Shown here: piece by piece, positions 34,449 through 42,085 of the stretch | Numbering within the stretch: the stretch's first letter is position 1 | Layout of the letters: each line of letters opens with the position of its first letter | NCBI RefSeq assembly: GCF_017641085.1 | Contig: NZ_JAEPPI010000002.1 | Span: 310,001-374,000, forward strand | Reading direction: 5' to 3' | DNA length: 64,000 nucleotides | From: Gracilimonas sp. | GTDB lineage: Bacteria > Bacteroidota > Rhodothermia > Balneolales > Balneolaceae | Notes under the pieces: generated by a model | Databases searched by the model: none | Seen by the model: the letters and a program-made list of their open reading frames with translations, nothing else | What the model was told of the DNA's origin: nothing | Position numbers and translations under genes: made by a program

Positions 34449-36398
34449 ATGATCTCGTTCCTAAAAAAATACCGGGAGGTTGCTATTGCCTCCGTTTTCC
34501 TTATTGCCGCACTGATTGCCCAGCACGCTTTTACTTTTACCGGACAGGAATATGTATTCATATCCCTCTTTGTTATTTCATACCTGTTTGTAGGCGGGCC
34601 CGTTTGGATGAAAGCTTATCGGTCCATAAAAAAAGGAACCCTGTTCAGTGAGTTTTTCCTGATGGGTATTGCCACCGTTGGAGCTTTTGCTTTGGGAGAA
34701 TACGCAGAAGGCGTGGCGGTCATGCTCTTTTACATGATTGGAGAATATGCACAACACGGTGCGGTTACCAAGGCCCGCCATTCCATCCAAAAGCTGATTG
34801 AGCAGCAGCCTGATATTGCAACGGTAGAGCGGAATGGAGCAACCATCATGGTTCATCCCGGTCAGGTTGAAGTTGGGGATATCATTCAGGTGCGGCCCGG
34901 AGAAAAAGTACCGCTGGATGGTGAATTGCTCACCGAGAAGGCATCCTTTAACACTGCAGCCCTTACCGGAGAATCCAAACCTGTAAACCGAACTTCTGGC
35001 GAAGAAGTCTGGGCCGGCTCCATTAATCAGGACAGGCTTGTTCGCATCCGGGTAAACAGTGTATTTGAGGACACCAAGCTCTCCCACATTCTTGAAATGG
35101 TACAGGAGGCCGCCCAGCGAAAAGCCCCCACTCAGCGCTTTATGACAAAATTCGCCAAAGTGTACACCCCTATCGTTGTATGGCTGGCAGTTGCCGTCAC
35201 CTTTGTCCCTTATTTATTTGTGGAACAGTATGTATTTCAGGAGTGGTTCTATAAAGCCCTCGTTTTTCTAGTGGTTTCTTGCCCTTGTGGACTCGTAATC
35301 TCTATACCGCTCGGTTATTTCGGGGGAATCGGGGCCGCCTCCAGAAACGGTATTTTGCTGAAAGGCTCGGATTACCTGGACCAACTTCGAAAAATGAATA
35401 TCCTGTTTATGGATAAAACCGGAACGCTCACTGAAGGAACTTTTGAAGTGCAATCGGTGACCACCCATAATGGATTAACTGAAGCAGAGGTCGTTGCCTA
35501 TGCCGCCTCGCTTGAACAACATTCCACACACCCGATTGGCAAGGCCATTCTCGCATTTAAAAACGGGCAGGAACTGTTTGAAGTTGAGCAGCAACAAGAG
35601 ATTTCCGGAAAGGGACTTAAGGGGTTCATTAAACAGAAAGAGGTTTTAGTCGGAAATGCAGAATTGCTGAAAGAACGGGGAGTAATGGTAACTCAAGACA
35701 ACCTTTCTGAGCCTTATACCTTTGTCCATGTAGCGGTGGACGGAGAACATGCGGGAACCATCCGGATTTCCGATAGAATTAAGGAGGACAGTAAACAGGC
35801 TATTCAGGAGCTCAGGGAAAGGGGAATTCAGCGACTGGTGATGCTATCCGGTGATAATCCGGATGTTGTTTCGTTTATTGCTAACGAGCTGGGGCTTGAT
35901 GAATCCCACGGCGGATTGCTTCCCGATGAAAAATACAGCCTTGTTGAGCAGGCTCTGGGCAAAGGGAATACCGTCGGCTTTATAGGTGACGGGGTGAATG
36001 ATGCGCCGGTAATTACCCTGGCTGATGTAGGTATTGCCATGGGAGGAATCGGATCAGATGCAACCGTTGACACTGCCGATATCGTTATTCAAACCGATCA
36101 GCCTTCCAAAGTTGCCAAAGCTATCGACATCTCCCGGTTCACCCACAAGGTGGTCTGGCAAAATATCGTGTTTGCGCTGGGTATTAAAGTGCTGGTGATG
36201 GGACTTGCCGCCATAGGCCTGGCCTCTATGTGGGAAGCCATTTTTGCTGATGTGGGTGTGGCCCTTATTGCTATAGCCAATGCCATTCGTATTCAAAACA
36301 CTTTTTCTGAAGGGGGCTCCATTTTAGATTTGTTCAGGAAAAGCGATGAGGTGTCGGAACCAAAGATGGCTGCCGCTTCCTGTTGTGATGCCTGCTAA
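34449..36398 (+). CDS. Heavy-metal P1B-type ATPase, Zn/Cd/Pb-like, without N-terminal metal-binding domain
   Basis: This 649-residue pump has TGES (~174), the CPC motif (VVSCPCGLVIS, ~278-280), the phosphorylated Asp in MDKTGTLTEG (Asp322), STHPIGKAI (the P1B HP dipeptide) and GDGVNDAPV. Transmembrane segments near the C-terminus keep a Lys (GIKVLVMG) and an Asp (FADVGVALIAIANAIR) characteristic of the Zn/Cd/Pb (P1B-2, ZntA) class. No HMA domain precedes the first TM; the C-terminus ends in a Cys-rich AAASCCDAC. It is flanked by two HMA-AraC regulators. Confidence 0.93.
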   Translation: MISFLKKYREVAIASVFLIAALIAQHAFTFTGQEYVFISLFVISYLFVGGPVWMKAYRSIKKGTLFSEFFLMGIATVGAFALGEYAEGVAVMLFYMIGEYAQHGAVTKARHSIQKLIEQQPDIATVERNGATIMVHPGQVEVGDIIQVRPGEKVPLDGELLTEKASFNTAALTGESKPVNRTSGEEVWAGSINQDRLVRIRVNSVFEDTKLSHILEMVQEAAQRKAPTQRFMTKFAKVYTPIVVWLAVAVTFVPYLFVEQYVFQEWFYKALVFLVVSCPCGLVISIPLGYFGGIGAASRNGILLKGSDYLDQLRKMNILFMDKTGTLTEGTFEVQSVTTHNGLTEAEVVAYAASLEQHSTHPIGKAILAFKNGQELFEVEQQQEISGKGLKGFIKQKEVLVGNAELLKERGVMVTQDNLSEPYTFVHVAVDGEHAGTIRISDRIKEDSKQAIQELRERGIQRLVMLSGDNPDVVSFIANELGLDESHGGLLPDEKYSLVEQALGKGNTVGFIGDGVNDAPVITLADVGIAMGGIGSDATVDTADIVIQTDQPSKVAKAIDISRFTHKVVWQNIVFALGIKVLVMGLAAIGLASMWEAIFADVGVALIAIANAIRIQNTFSEGGSILDLFRKSDEVSEPKMAAASCCDAC

Positions 36399-36444
36399 AA
36401 TCTGGCTATAACGACCATGCCCTGGTTCATCTTTAAATTCATAT

Positions 36445-36522
36445 CTGGTTCAAGCGTCCGCTTGGACCAGAATGAAACCACACTTCATTTTTAAAATCAT
36501 ACATCTTACAAGCGGACGCTTG
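36445..36522. repeat. Two inverted palindromic sites between zinc ATPase and methyltransferase-like genes
   Basis: CAAGCGTCCGCTTG (36451-36464) and its exact reverse complement CAAGCGGACGCTTG (36509-36522) lie 44 bp apart in a 160-bp gap between convergent genes. Each is itself a near-palindrome with 6-bp arms. The first extends to a 26-bp imperfect dyad (36445-36470, with outer CTGGT and ACCAG arms). There is no T run, so a terminator role is weak. Operator sites or a folded RNA element are alternatives. Confidence 0.75.
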
Positions 36523-36558
36523 CACTATTTTATGAAGCTTGCACAATTTCAGATTTCA

Positions 36559-37020
36559 TCACACCCAGCGCCGTACTTTCTTCTTGTAATCCAGAAACTC
36601 ATCCCCAAACTTTTGCTCCATTACCTCTTCTTCAGACTTTATCTGAAACTCGTTCATATACCAGATGAAGCATGGAATGAACAGCACTGTAAGTAAATTC
36701 CCTAATTTAAACACAGCCGCACAAAGAATAAGAACCATCCCCAGATACATCGGGTTTCTTGTAAGGCGATAGATCCCTGACTTCACAAATGCAGAAGTAT
36801 CCTGTGGTTTATGCGGGTTTACGGTGGTTGATTTTTTACTAAACTCAATCACCCCCAAAAGAACTACCAGACCACCTGAAGAAATGAGCAAGCCATACAC
36901 CCATTCCGGAGTTTTTAGAACTAATGGCTCAAGAGTAAGCCAGCGATCTGTCAACCACATCAATACCACACACAGCAGGAACAGAAGAGCCGGGGGGATT
37001 TTCAGTTTTAACCCATTCAT
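36559..37020 (-). CDS. Isoprenylcysteine-methyltransferase-like (ICMT/PEMT-type) membrane protein
   Basis: The ATG at 37020 gives 153 residues; a longer form would run into the neighbouring regulator. The protein has about four hydrophobic segments, and the C-terminal half matches the ICMT/phospholipid methyltransferase SAM-binding pattern: GIYRLTRNPMYLGMVLIL and EEEVMEQKFGDEFLDYKKKV. It methylates an unknown, probably lipid-like, substrate. It starts 7 bp after the stop of the HMA-AraC copy 2 gene on the same strand, so the two form a probable operon in the metal module. Confidence 0.87.
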   Translation of the reverse strand: MNGLKLKIPPALLFLLCVVLMWLTDRWLTLEPLVLKTPEWVYGLLISSGGLVVLLGVIEFSKKSTTVNPHKPQDTSAFVKSGIYRLTRNPMYLGMVLILCAAVFKLGNLLTVLFIPCFIWYMNEFQIKSEEEVMEQKFGDEFLDYKKKVRRWV

Positions 37021-37027
37021 GGTAGTT

Positions 37028-37600
37028 CTAAATTTTATCAAGCGATTTGCGCTCCGGGTTTTGCAGTTTTTGGTATTCACTCATGCTCATCCCGGTTATT
37101 TCTTTAAACTGTCGCGATAAGTGTTGAAGGTTCTTATATCCTAACTGATACGCAATTTCGCTGAAGCTGAGATTCTCATACTCCACCAGTTCTTTGGCCT
37201 TTTCAATCTTCAGGCGGATAAAATATTTTTCGATCGTAATTTCTTCTTTCCGGGAAAAAACGCGGGATATGCTTGCATAGCTTTTGGTGAGTTTCTTAGC
37301 CAGGTAGTCTGATAATGAAGTCTCATCCGTTTTCAGCTCTCCCGAATCTACCCATTGAATCAGTGTTGTTTTCACCTTTTCCACTAAAATGGAATCTTCA
37401 TCCTTAATCAGGCCAAAGTTGAAGCGCTCCAGTTCTTTTTCAATCTCTTTAAGGGTGGGATGATCGCCCTGACGGGTTACTTCAGCCTTTCCAAGCTGAA
37501 CATGATCTACTTTAAGCCCCAGTGCCGTAAGCGCGGTTTCTATGACCATCTCGCAGCGGTCGCAAACCATGTTTTTTATATGCAGCGTCATTTTTTCCAT
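37028..37600 (-). CDS. HMA-like metal-binding domain fused to AraC-type regulator (copy 2)
   Basis: This 190-residue paralogue of the 33798 regulator has a nearly identical N-terminal motif (LHIKNMVCDRC, again Cys13 and Cys16) and the same layout. A middle connecting segment (SLSDYLAKKLTKSYASISRVF) precedes the AraC helices (KAKELVEYENLSFSEIAYQL and LQHLSRQFKEITGMSMSEYQ). Its final LDKI resembles the IDKL end of copy 1. It is on the opposite strand from the ATPase and precedes the methyltransferase-like gene. A metal-responsive activator role is inferred from domain content and location. Confidence 0.87.
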   Translation of the reverse strand: MEKMTLHIKNMVCDRCEMVIETALTALGLKVDHVQLGKAEVTRQGDHPTLKEIEKELERFNFGLIKDEDSILVEKVKTTLIQWVDSGELKTDETSLSDYLAKKLTKSYASISRVFSRKEEITIEKYFIRLKIEKAKELVEYENLSFSEIAYQLGYKNLQHLSRQFKEITGMSMSEYQKLQNPERKSLDKI

Positions 37601-37621
37601 AGCATCAAGGTAAATTTAAAA

Positions 37622-37684
37622 CCTCAAGTACCAAGCACCAAATTCCAAGCTCAAGGATATTGGTCATTGAGATTTGGTGCGAGG
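37622..37684. repeat. Intergenic inverted repeat
   Basis: GCACCAAAT (37635-37643) is complementary to ATTTGGTGC (37672-37680), with outer CCTC / GAGG arms at 37622-37625 and 37681-37684. It fills the 93-bp gap between two leftward genes. There is no T run. It may be a short dispersed intergenic repeat, given similar low-complexity AAATTCCAA tracts elsewhere (for example near 6070). Confidence 0.5.
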
Positions 37685-37693
37685 TCATTAATC

Positions 37694-38047
37694 CTATTTA
37701 TCTGACCACACCGCGAACTCGTTGCCACTGGGTTCGGTAAAATGAAAGCGCCGGCCGCCGGGAAAGGGAAAGGTGTCTTTTACAATTTCTGCCCCTGCAT
37801 TTTTGACTTTTTCCAATGTGGCTTCCAAATCTTCGCTATAAAAAATAACCAGGGCTGCACCGGTTTCCGTTGTTGATTTCATTTCCGACTTATAAAACCC
37901 TCCGTTAATCCCCTCGTTCGAAAAATCACAGTACTCCGGGCCATAATCCGTGAACTCCCAGCCAAAGACATTCCTGAAAAAGGTTTTAGTAGCTTCAAGA
38001 TCCGCAGATGGGAATTCTACATAATCTATTTTCTCGTGTTTGCTCAT
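37694..38047 (-). CDS. VOC (glyoxalase/bleomycin-resistance fold) family protein
   Basis: This 117-residue protein has two beta-alpha-beta units of the VOC fold: YVEFPSADLEATKTFFRNVF and ALVIFYSEDLEATLEKVK, ending with HFTEPSGNEFAVWSDK. The SGNxFAVW ending with a Glu-containing metal side is typical of the short VOC subgroup. The substrate is unknown; family names from bleomycin or glyoxalase chemistry should not be taken as function. Confidence 0.9.
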   Translation of the reverse strand: MSKHEKIDYVEFPSADLEATKTFFRNVFGWEFTDYGPEYCDFSNEGINGGFYKSEMKSTTETGAALVIFYSEDLEATLEKVKNAGAEIVKDTFPFPGGRRFHFTEPSGNEFAVWSDK

Positions 38048-38180
38048 ATCATCTTGATTCGTTCAATTGTGGTTGAGGGCATTTTAAGCCGTCTCCATTA
38101 ATATATTCCACCACAGATAAGTATCAAATATTGATGCTTTTTTTAGGTACAATAAAGAGAAACTTTAAGTAATTGTTTCT

Positions 38181-39023
38181 ATGAAATCATTTGATGTTAT
38201 AAAGTCGACCGGGGAGCGAGAAAAATTTAAGTTGTCCAAGTTAAAGCAGTCGTTGGGTAACGCCGGTGCTCAGCCGCCGGTTATTAAAGCTGTAGTGAAT
38301 CATTTAGAAGAAACCGGTTACTTTCGGGATAATATCACTACAAAAGAAATTTACCGCGAGGCTTACCGTCTTCTCAAAAAGAACTCGAAGCGAGTGGCAC
38401 GCAGATATAAGCTGAAAGAATCGTTGCTCGAACTGGGTCCTTCAGGATACCCTTTTGAAGTTTTGATATCTGAAGTATTCAGGAGCTTAGGGTACAAAAC
38501 TGAGGTTGGGGAAACCGTTCAGGGTAAGTGTGTTTCTCATGAAATAGACGTAATTGCACAAGATGAACAGGAGATTTTCATGATTGAATGCAAGTTCCAC
38601 AACCGGAAAGATCATCATTGTAATGTCACTATACCTTTATATGTGCAGTCCCGTTTTTTGGATGTTTCAGAAAACTGGAAGACTGACTCAAACCTAAAAA
38701 ACAAAAAACCTTGTGGTTATATCGCAACCAACACCCGGTTTACTCAGGACGCTATTGATTACGCGGTATGCTCCGGAATGAAATTACTGAGCTGGAATTA
38801 CCCAAAAGAACAGGGTTTGCGCAGTTTGATTGAAGAGGCACAAATCCACCCGATTACAGCTTTATTAAGCTTGACCAGGAAAGAGAAACAGTCATTATTA
38901 AATGAGGATATCGTTCATTGCAAGCAGCTGCTGGATCAGCAAGAGGTCTTGAATCAACTGCAATTCAGCCATAGTAAAAGATCAAAAATTATAAAGGAAG
39001 CAGAGGAAGTGTGTACCGTTTAA
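38181..39023 (+). CDS. ATP-cone / Mrr-type restriction endonuclease-like protein
   Basis: This 280-residue protein begins with an ATP-cone (residues ~1-95: VIKSTGEREKFKLSKLKQSL, and ITTKEIYREAYRLLKK). A Mrr-like PD-(D/E)xK nuclease domain follows (~90-185: YPFEVLISEVFRSLGYKT, HEIDVIA, then FMIECKFHN with the ExK). The C-terminal third is helical and charged. No methylase or other restriction subunit is adjacent, so a nucleotide-controlled nuclease of unknown target (DNA repair or defence) is inferred. Start ATG at 38181. Confidence 0.85.
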   Translation: MKSFDVIKSTGEREKFKLSKLKQSLGNAGAQPPVIKAVVNHLEETGYFRDNITTKEIYREAYRLLKKNSKRVARRYKLKESLLELGPSGYPFEVLISEVFRSLGYKTEVGETVQGKCVSHEIDVIAQDEQEIFMIECKFHNRKDHHCNVTIPLYVQSRFLDVSENWKTDSNLKNKKPCGYIATNTRFTQDAIDYAVCSGMKLLSWNYPKEQGLRSLIEEAQIHPITALLSLTRKEKQSLLNEDIVHCKQLLDQQEVLNQLQFSHSKRSKIIKEAEEVCTV

Positions 39024-39085
39024 CAAACTTGGTTTGGTGAAGCTGCTTCATTATCATCTGATAATCTTAAACCCGGACATTCATC

Positions 39086-39745
39086 ATGAAAGAGAAAATA
39101 TTTTCCTACGAAAACGAAGACATCAAAGTCACCTGGGACCTGAAGCGATGTATCCACGCTGAAGAGTGTGTGCACGGGCTGCCCGATGTATTTGACCCCA
39201 ACCAAAAGCCCTGGATACAACCTGAGCAAGCCGAAGCCGGGGATCTGACAGAAGTGATTGAGCGATGCCCTACAGGAGCCTTACATTATGAATTAAAGAA
39301 ATCCGCTGAAAAGGAAGAGGCGCCGGAACAGAATGTCATCACCATTGAGAAAGACGGGCCCATTTATATACACGGCGAAGTGGTGATTCGGGATATGGAT
39401 GAAAACGTCGTGCTCAAAGATACCCGCGTAGCCATGTGCCGCTGCGGCAAATCCAAGAATAAACCTCTTTGCGATAACTCACATATTGAGGCTGAGTTCA
39501 AAGCCGATACCTCCTACAACCCGGAACGACTGCGCACTGAACCGGTAAACGGAAAGGGTGGAGAGCTTTCCATCAAACTGTTTGATAACGCGCCCTTTCT
39601 GGTACAAGGTAATTACGACCTGGTAGGTGAAGAAACGGGGAGGGAAACTTGCAGCAAGAAAATGAGTTTTTGTCGCTGTGGGGGATCCCATACCAAACCC
39701 TTTTGCGACGGCACTCACAAGAAAGTCGGATTTGTTTCTGACTAA
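39086..39745 (+). CDS. Ferredoxin-like domain plus two CDGSH iron-sulfur domains
   Basis: This 219-residue protein has an N-terminal Fer4_19-type [4Fe-4S] domain (KRCIHAEECVHGLPDVF ... ERCPTGALHYE). Two CDGSH-type zinc-finger-like motifs that normally ligate [2Fe-2S] clusters follow: CRCGKSKNKPLCDNSH (~115) and CRCGGSHTKPFCDGTH (~195), each with three Cys and one His. It is likely a cytoplasmic redox or iron-sulfur transfer protein. It is a single gene upstream of DUF423. Confidence 0.9.
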   Translation: MKEKIFSYENEDIKVTWDLKRCIHAEECVHGLPDVFDPNQKPWIQPEQAEAGDLTEVIERCPTGALHYELKKSAEKEEAPEQNVITIEKDGPIYIHGEVVIRDMDENVVLKDTRVAMCRCGKSKNKPLCDNSHIEAEFKADTSYNPERLRTEPVNGKGGELSIKLFDNAPFLVQGNYDLVGEETGRETCSKKMSFCRCGGSHTKPFCDGTHKKVGFVSD

Positions 39746-39818
39746 AGATCATTCGTGTAATTATTAACTTATGAGGGATATTGACCTATTCTCAAAATAA
39801 CGAATAACAGTTATCAAG

Positions 39819-40199
39819 ATGTCCAATCCTAAAATCATACTTGCTGTTGCGGCTTTCTTGCTCGCCATTGCTGTTGCAGCCGGTGCTTTCGGCGCCCATG
39901 CTTTAAAAAATACTCTGAGTGCAGAGCGACTCGAAACCTGGCAAACAGCTGTTCAATATCATGCCTGGCATGCGCTGGGACTGATGCTGATTGCCCTAAT
40001 CGGAGCTCAGTTTCAGATGGTTGTAACCTTGCCGGCTTCACTGATTCTGTCAGGAATCCTTATTTTTTCCGGCAGCCTGTATATACTGTGCCTGTCCGGA
40101 GCAAGCTGGCTCGGAGCTATCACCCCCATTGGTGGTGTCGCTTTTATTGCCGGATGGGTACTCCTTGGAGTGCAGGTTTTGAGAAATGGTTTTCAATGA
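39819..40199 (+). CDS. DUF423 family membrane protein
   Basis: This 126-residue protein is made of four hydrophobic segments and starts with FLLAIAVAAGAFGAHALKN, whose GAFGAHAL motif defines DUF423 (YgdD). YHAWHALGLMLIAL is the other conserved segment. Function is not established. Confidence 0.92.
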   Translation: MSNPKIILAVAAFLLAIAVAAGAFGAHALKNTLSAERLETWQTAVQYHAWHALGLMLIALIGAQFQMVVTLPASLILSGILIFSGSLYILCLSGASWLGAITPIGGVAFIAGWVLLGVQVLRNGFQ

Positions 40200-40246
40200 A
40201 ATAAATCCATAATATTTGCTTCAGGAGTTCACTAACCGTTATACTC

Positions 40247-40585
40247 ATGAAGACTTTCTTACCGTTCTTATTGGTTTCTTTATTTCTTTTTGGATGCGAT
40301 TCTGAAACCCCCGGTTTTGTCTCTGCCACCACAAACCCTCCGGTTATAGAAATTTATAATGGCACGGAGAAACCCATTTTTTATTTTCTGATTGAATCCA
40401 ACACTTTAGCTTTTGTTGATTTAGCTGATCCATGCGAAAACTTCCAGCCCAACTTGCCAGTTGGAAGCACACTCACCCTCCCTTATGAGCAAATACTCGG
40501 TTTTAATAAAGACGCTGAAACGGCCTGGTTTATGTGGACCGACTGTCAGGGTAATGGAGATTCAGAGACTATCGATTTGTTTTAG
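40247..40585 (+). CDS. Hypothetical small lipoprotein
   Basis: This 112-residue protein has a lipoprotein signal (FLPFLLVSLFLFGC, lipobox Cys16) followed by an acidic, beta-rich mature part of about 95 residues with two further Cys (DPCENF and WTDCQ) that could form a disulfide. No family recognised. It lies between DUF423 and the MmcQ gene on the same strand. Confidence 0.7.
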   Translation: MKTFLPFLLVSLFLFGCDSETPGFVSATTNPPVIEIYNGTEKPIFYFLIESNTLAFVDLADPCENFQPNLPVGSTLTLPYEQILGFNKDAETAWFMWTDCQGNGDSETIDLF

Positions 40586-40624
40586 TTTTTGGAATGCCGA
40601 AAACCTTCACTTAGATAATCCGAT

Positions 40625-40975
40625 ATGCATATTGAGGCTTTCTACGATTATTGCCTGTCATTGCCCGGGGTTTCCGAGGACTTTCCTTTCGGAGAACAAA
40701 CCCTGGTTTTTAAAGTCATGGGCAAGATGTTTGCCCTTACCGACATTGAGAGCTTTGAAAGCATTAACCTTAAGTGTGACCCGGTGAGAGCACTCGAACT
40801 TCGAGCATCCTATAAAGAGGTTAAGCCCGGTTATCATATGAACAAAAAGCACTGGAACACGGTGAGTACTACCGGTGCTTTAGGAGATGAGCTACTGTTT
40901 GAGCTGATTAAACATTCTTATGACTTAGTAGTAGCCAGGCTTCCCAAAAAAGATCGTGAAGCTCTATCCCCCTGA
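40625..40975 (+). CDS. MmcQ/YjbR family protein
   Basis: This 116-residue protein fits the MmcQ/YjbR (cyaY-like fold) family: an FYDYCLSLPGVSEDFPFGE start, FKVMGKMFAL, LKCDPVRALEL and GYHMNKKHWNTV. These are described as DNA-binding proteins but their role is poorly known. Its last 12 bp overlap the 3' end of the convergent DUF6787 gene. Confidence 0.92.
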   Translation: MHIEAFYDYCLSLPGVSEDFPFGEQTLVFKVMGKMFALTDIESFESINLKCDPVRALELRASYKEVKPGYHMNKKHWNTVSTTGALGDELLFELIKHSYDLVVARLPKKDREALSP

Positions 40976-41278
40976 GCCCGATTTACCTGGCACCATGCGG
41001 CTCATCATCTTCTTAAAGAAAGCCCAGAAAAATTCAAATTGGCCAAACAAGGCTCCATAGATCAGCAGGAAAATATTGTACAGCGGAAGGATAGTTACCA
41101 GCCAAACAACCGCCTTAAGCCAGAACGGATCCGTGTCGATAATCCCTATCAGGTTAAAAACGAAACGTCTGGCGTAAAGTGCCGTAAAGCCGGTGCAAGC
41201 AAAAACGATGAGTATCACCAGCACTTGCCAGTTGCTGGTTATTCCCCACCGGGATTTTAATTGTTGAAGTATTTTCAT
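40964..41278 (-). CDS. DUF6787-like small membrane protein
   Basis: The ATG at 41278 gives 104 residues; a TTG 21 bp upstream is also open. The N-terminal RWGITSNWQVLVILIVFAC, a second hydrophobic segment (VVWLVTILPLYNIFLLIY) and a GQFEFFWAFFKKMMSRM ending resemble the Bacteroidota DUF6787 family, with two to three TMs. Function unknown. Confidence 0.75.
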   Translation of the reverse strand: MKILQQLKSRWGITSNWQVLVILIVFACTGFTALYARRFVFNLIGIIDTDPFWLKAVVWLVTILPLYNIFLLIYGALFGQFEFFWAFFKKMMSRMVPGKSGSGG

Positions 41279-41464
41279 CACAAAAGTTTTATTTGTCAAA
41301 AAATATCCTTTTTCTAAACCTATATGAAGTTAAATAGTTAGATTTATTTGTAGGAAATTTTTACAAAAATACTAATGTGCTTTCTTGCAATTCCTTCTTC
41401 CGGCAGGTAGTTTCAGCTGAAAGGAAGGACACTCGGAGTTTATTTGAAGACTTACAATCAGGGT

Positions 41465-42085
41465 ATGCATTCATATGTAATGGAGGCGATTGGTGCCTTT
41501 TTTCTTGTATTGGTTTTTGGCTTTACAGGAGATCCGCTCGCTATCGGCTTAACCTTAATGGCTTTGGTTTATATTGGTTCCCGCGTTTCGGGAGCTCACT
41601 ATAACCCTGCCGTTTCCCTCGCATTTTTTTTGAAAAGAAGGCTTTCCGGAGCTGAATTGGCAGGCTACCTGATCGCACAGCTTTTCGGAGCATTTCTGGC
41701 AGCAGCAGCTATTTTCTTTCTCTCCACTTCTGTTTTTTACATTGAACCTCCGTCAACTACTAATTTATATCAACAGGTATTTGCCGAAGTTGTATTCACC
41801 TTCATTTTTGTACTGGTGATGCTTACCCTCACATTCACTAAAAGCTTCCGTAAAAACTCCCTATCCGGTTTAGCTGTTGGACTTACTTTTGGCGGAATGC
41901 TGATGGTGGCTACCCCCGTTTCAGGCGGTATTTTAAATCCGGCAACCTCCATAGGCACAGCCAGCTTCGATCTTATCAATGGAGGAAATTCTATTATTCA
42001 CTCTCTGCTTTATACACTGGCTCCATTAACCGGCGGAGCATTGGCTGCTTTTGCGTTCAGCTATTTTCATAGATCGGAATTCTGA
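41465..42085 (+). CDS. Aquaporin/MIP family channel with non-canonical second NPA region
   Basis: The ATG at 41465 gives 206 residues; a TTG at 41444 is an alternative. The protein has six hydrophobic segments and two half-helix motifs, VSGAHYNPAVSLAF (NPA at 47-49) and VSGGILNPATSIGT (NPA at 158-160). The Arg that normally follows the second NPA and lines the selectivity filter is Thr (161). Permeation by water, small solutes or ions cannot be predicted. Its 3' end overlaps the convergent kinase gene by 29 bp. Confidence 0.87.
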   Translation: MHSYVMEAIGAFFLVLVFGFTGDPLAIGLTLMALVYIGSRVSGAHYNPAVSLAFFLKRRLSGAELAGYLIAQLFGAFLAAAAIFFLSTSVFYIEPPSTTNLYQQVFAEVVFTFIFVLVMLTLTFTKSFRKNSLSGLAVGLTFGGMLMVATPVSGGILNPATSIGTASFDLINGGNSIIHSLLYTLAPLTGGALAAFAFSYFHRSEF

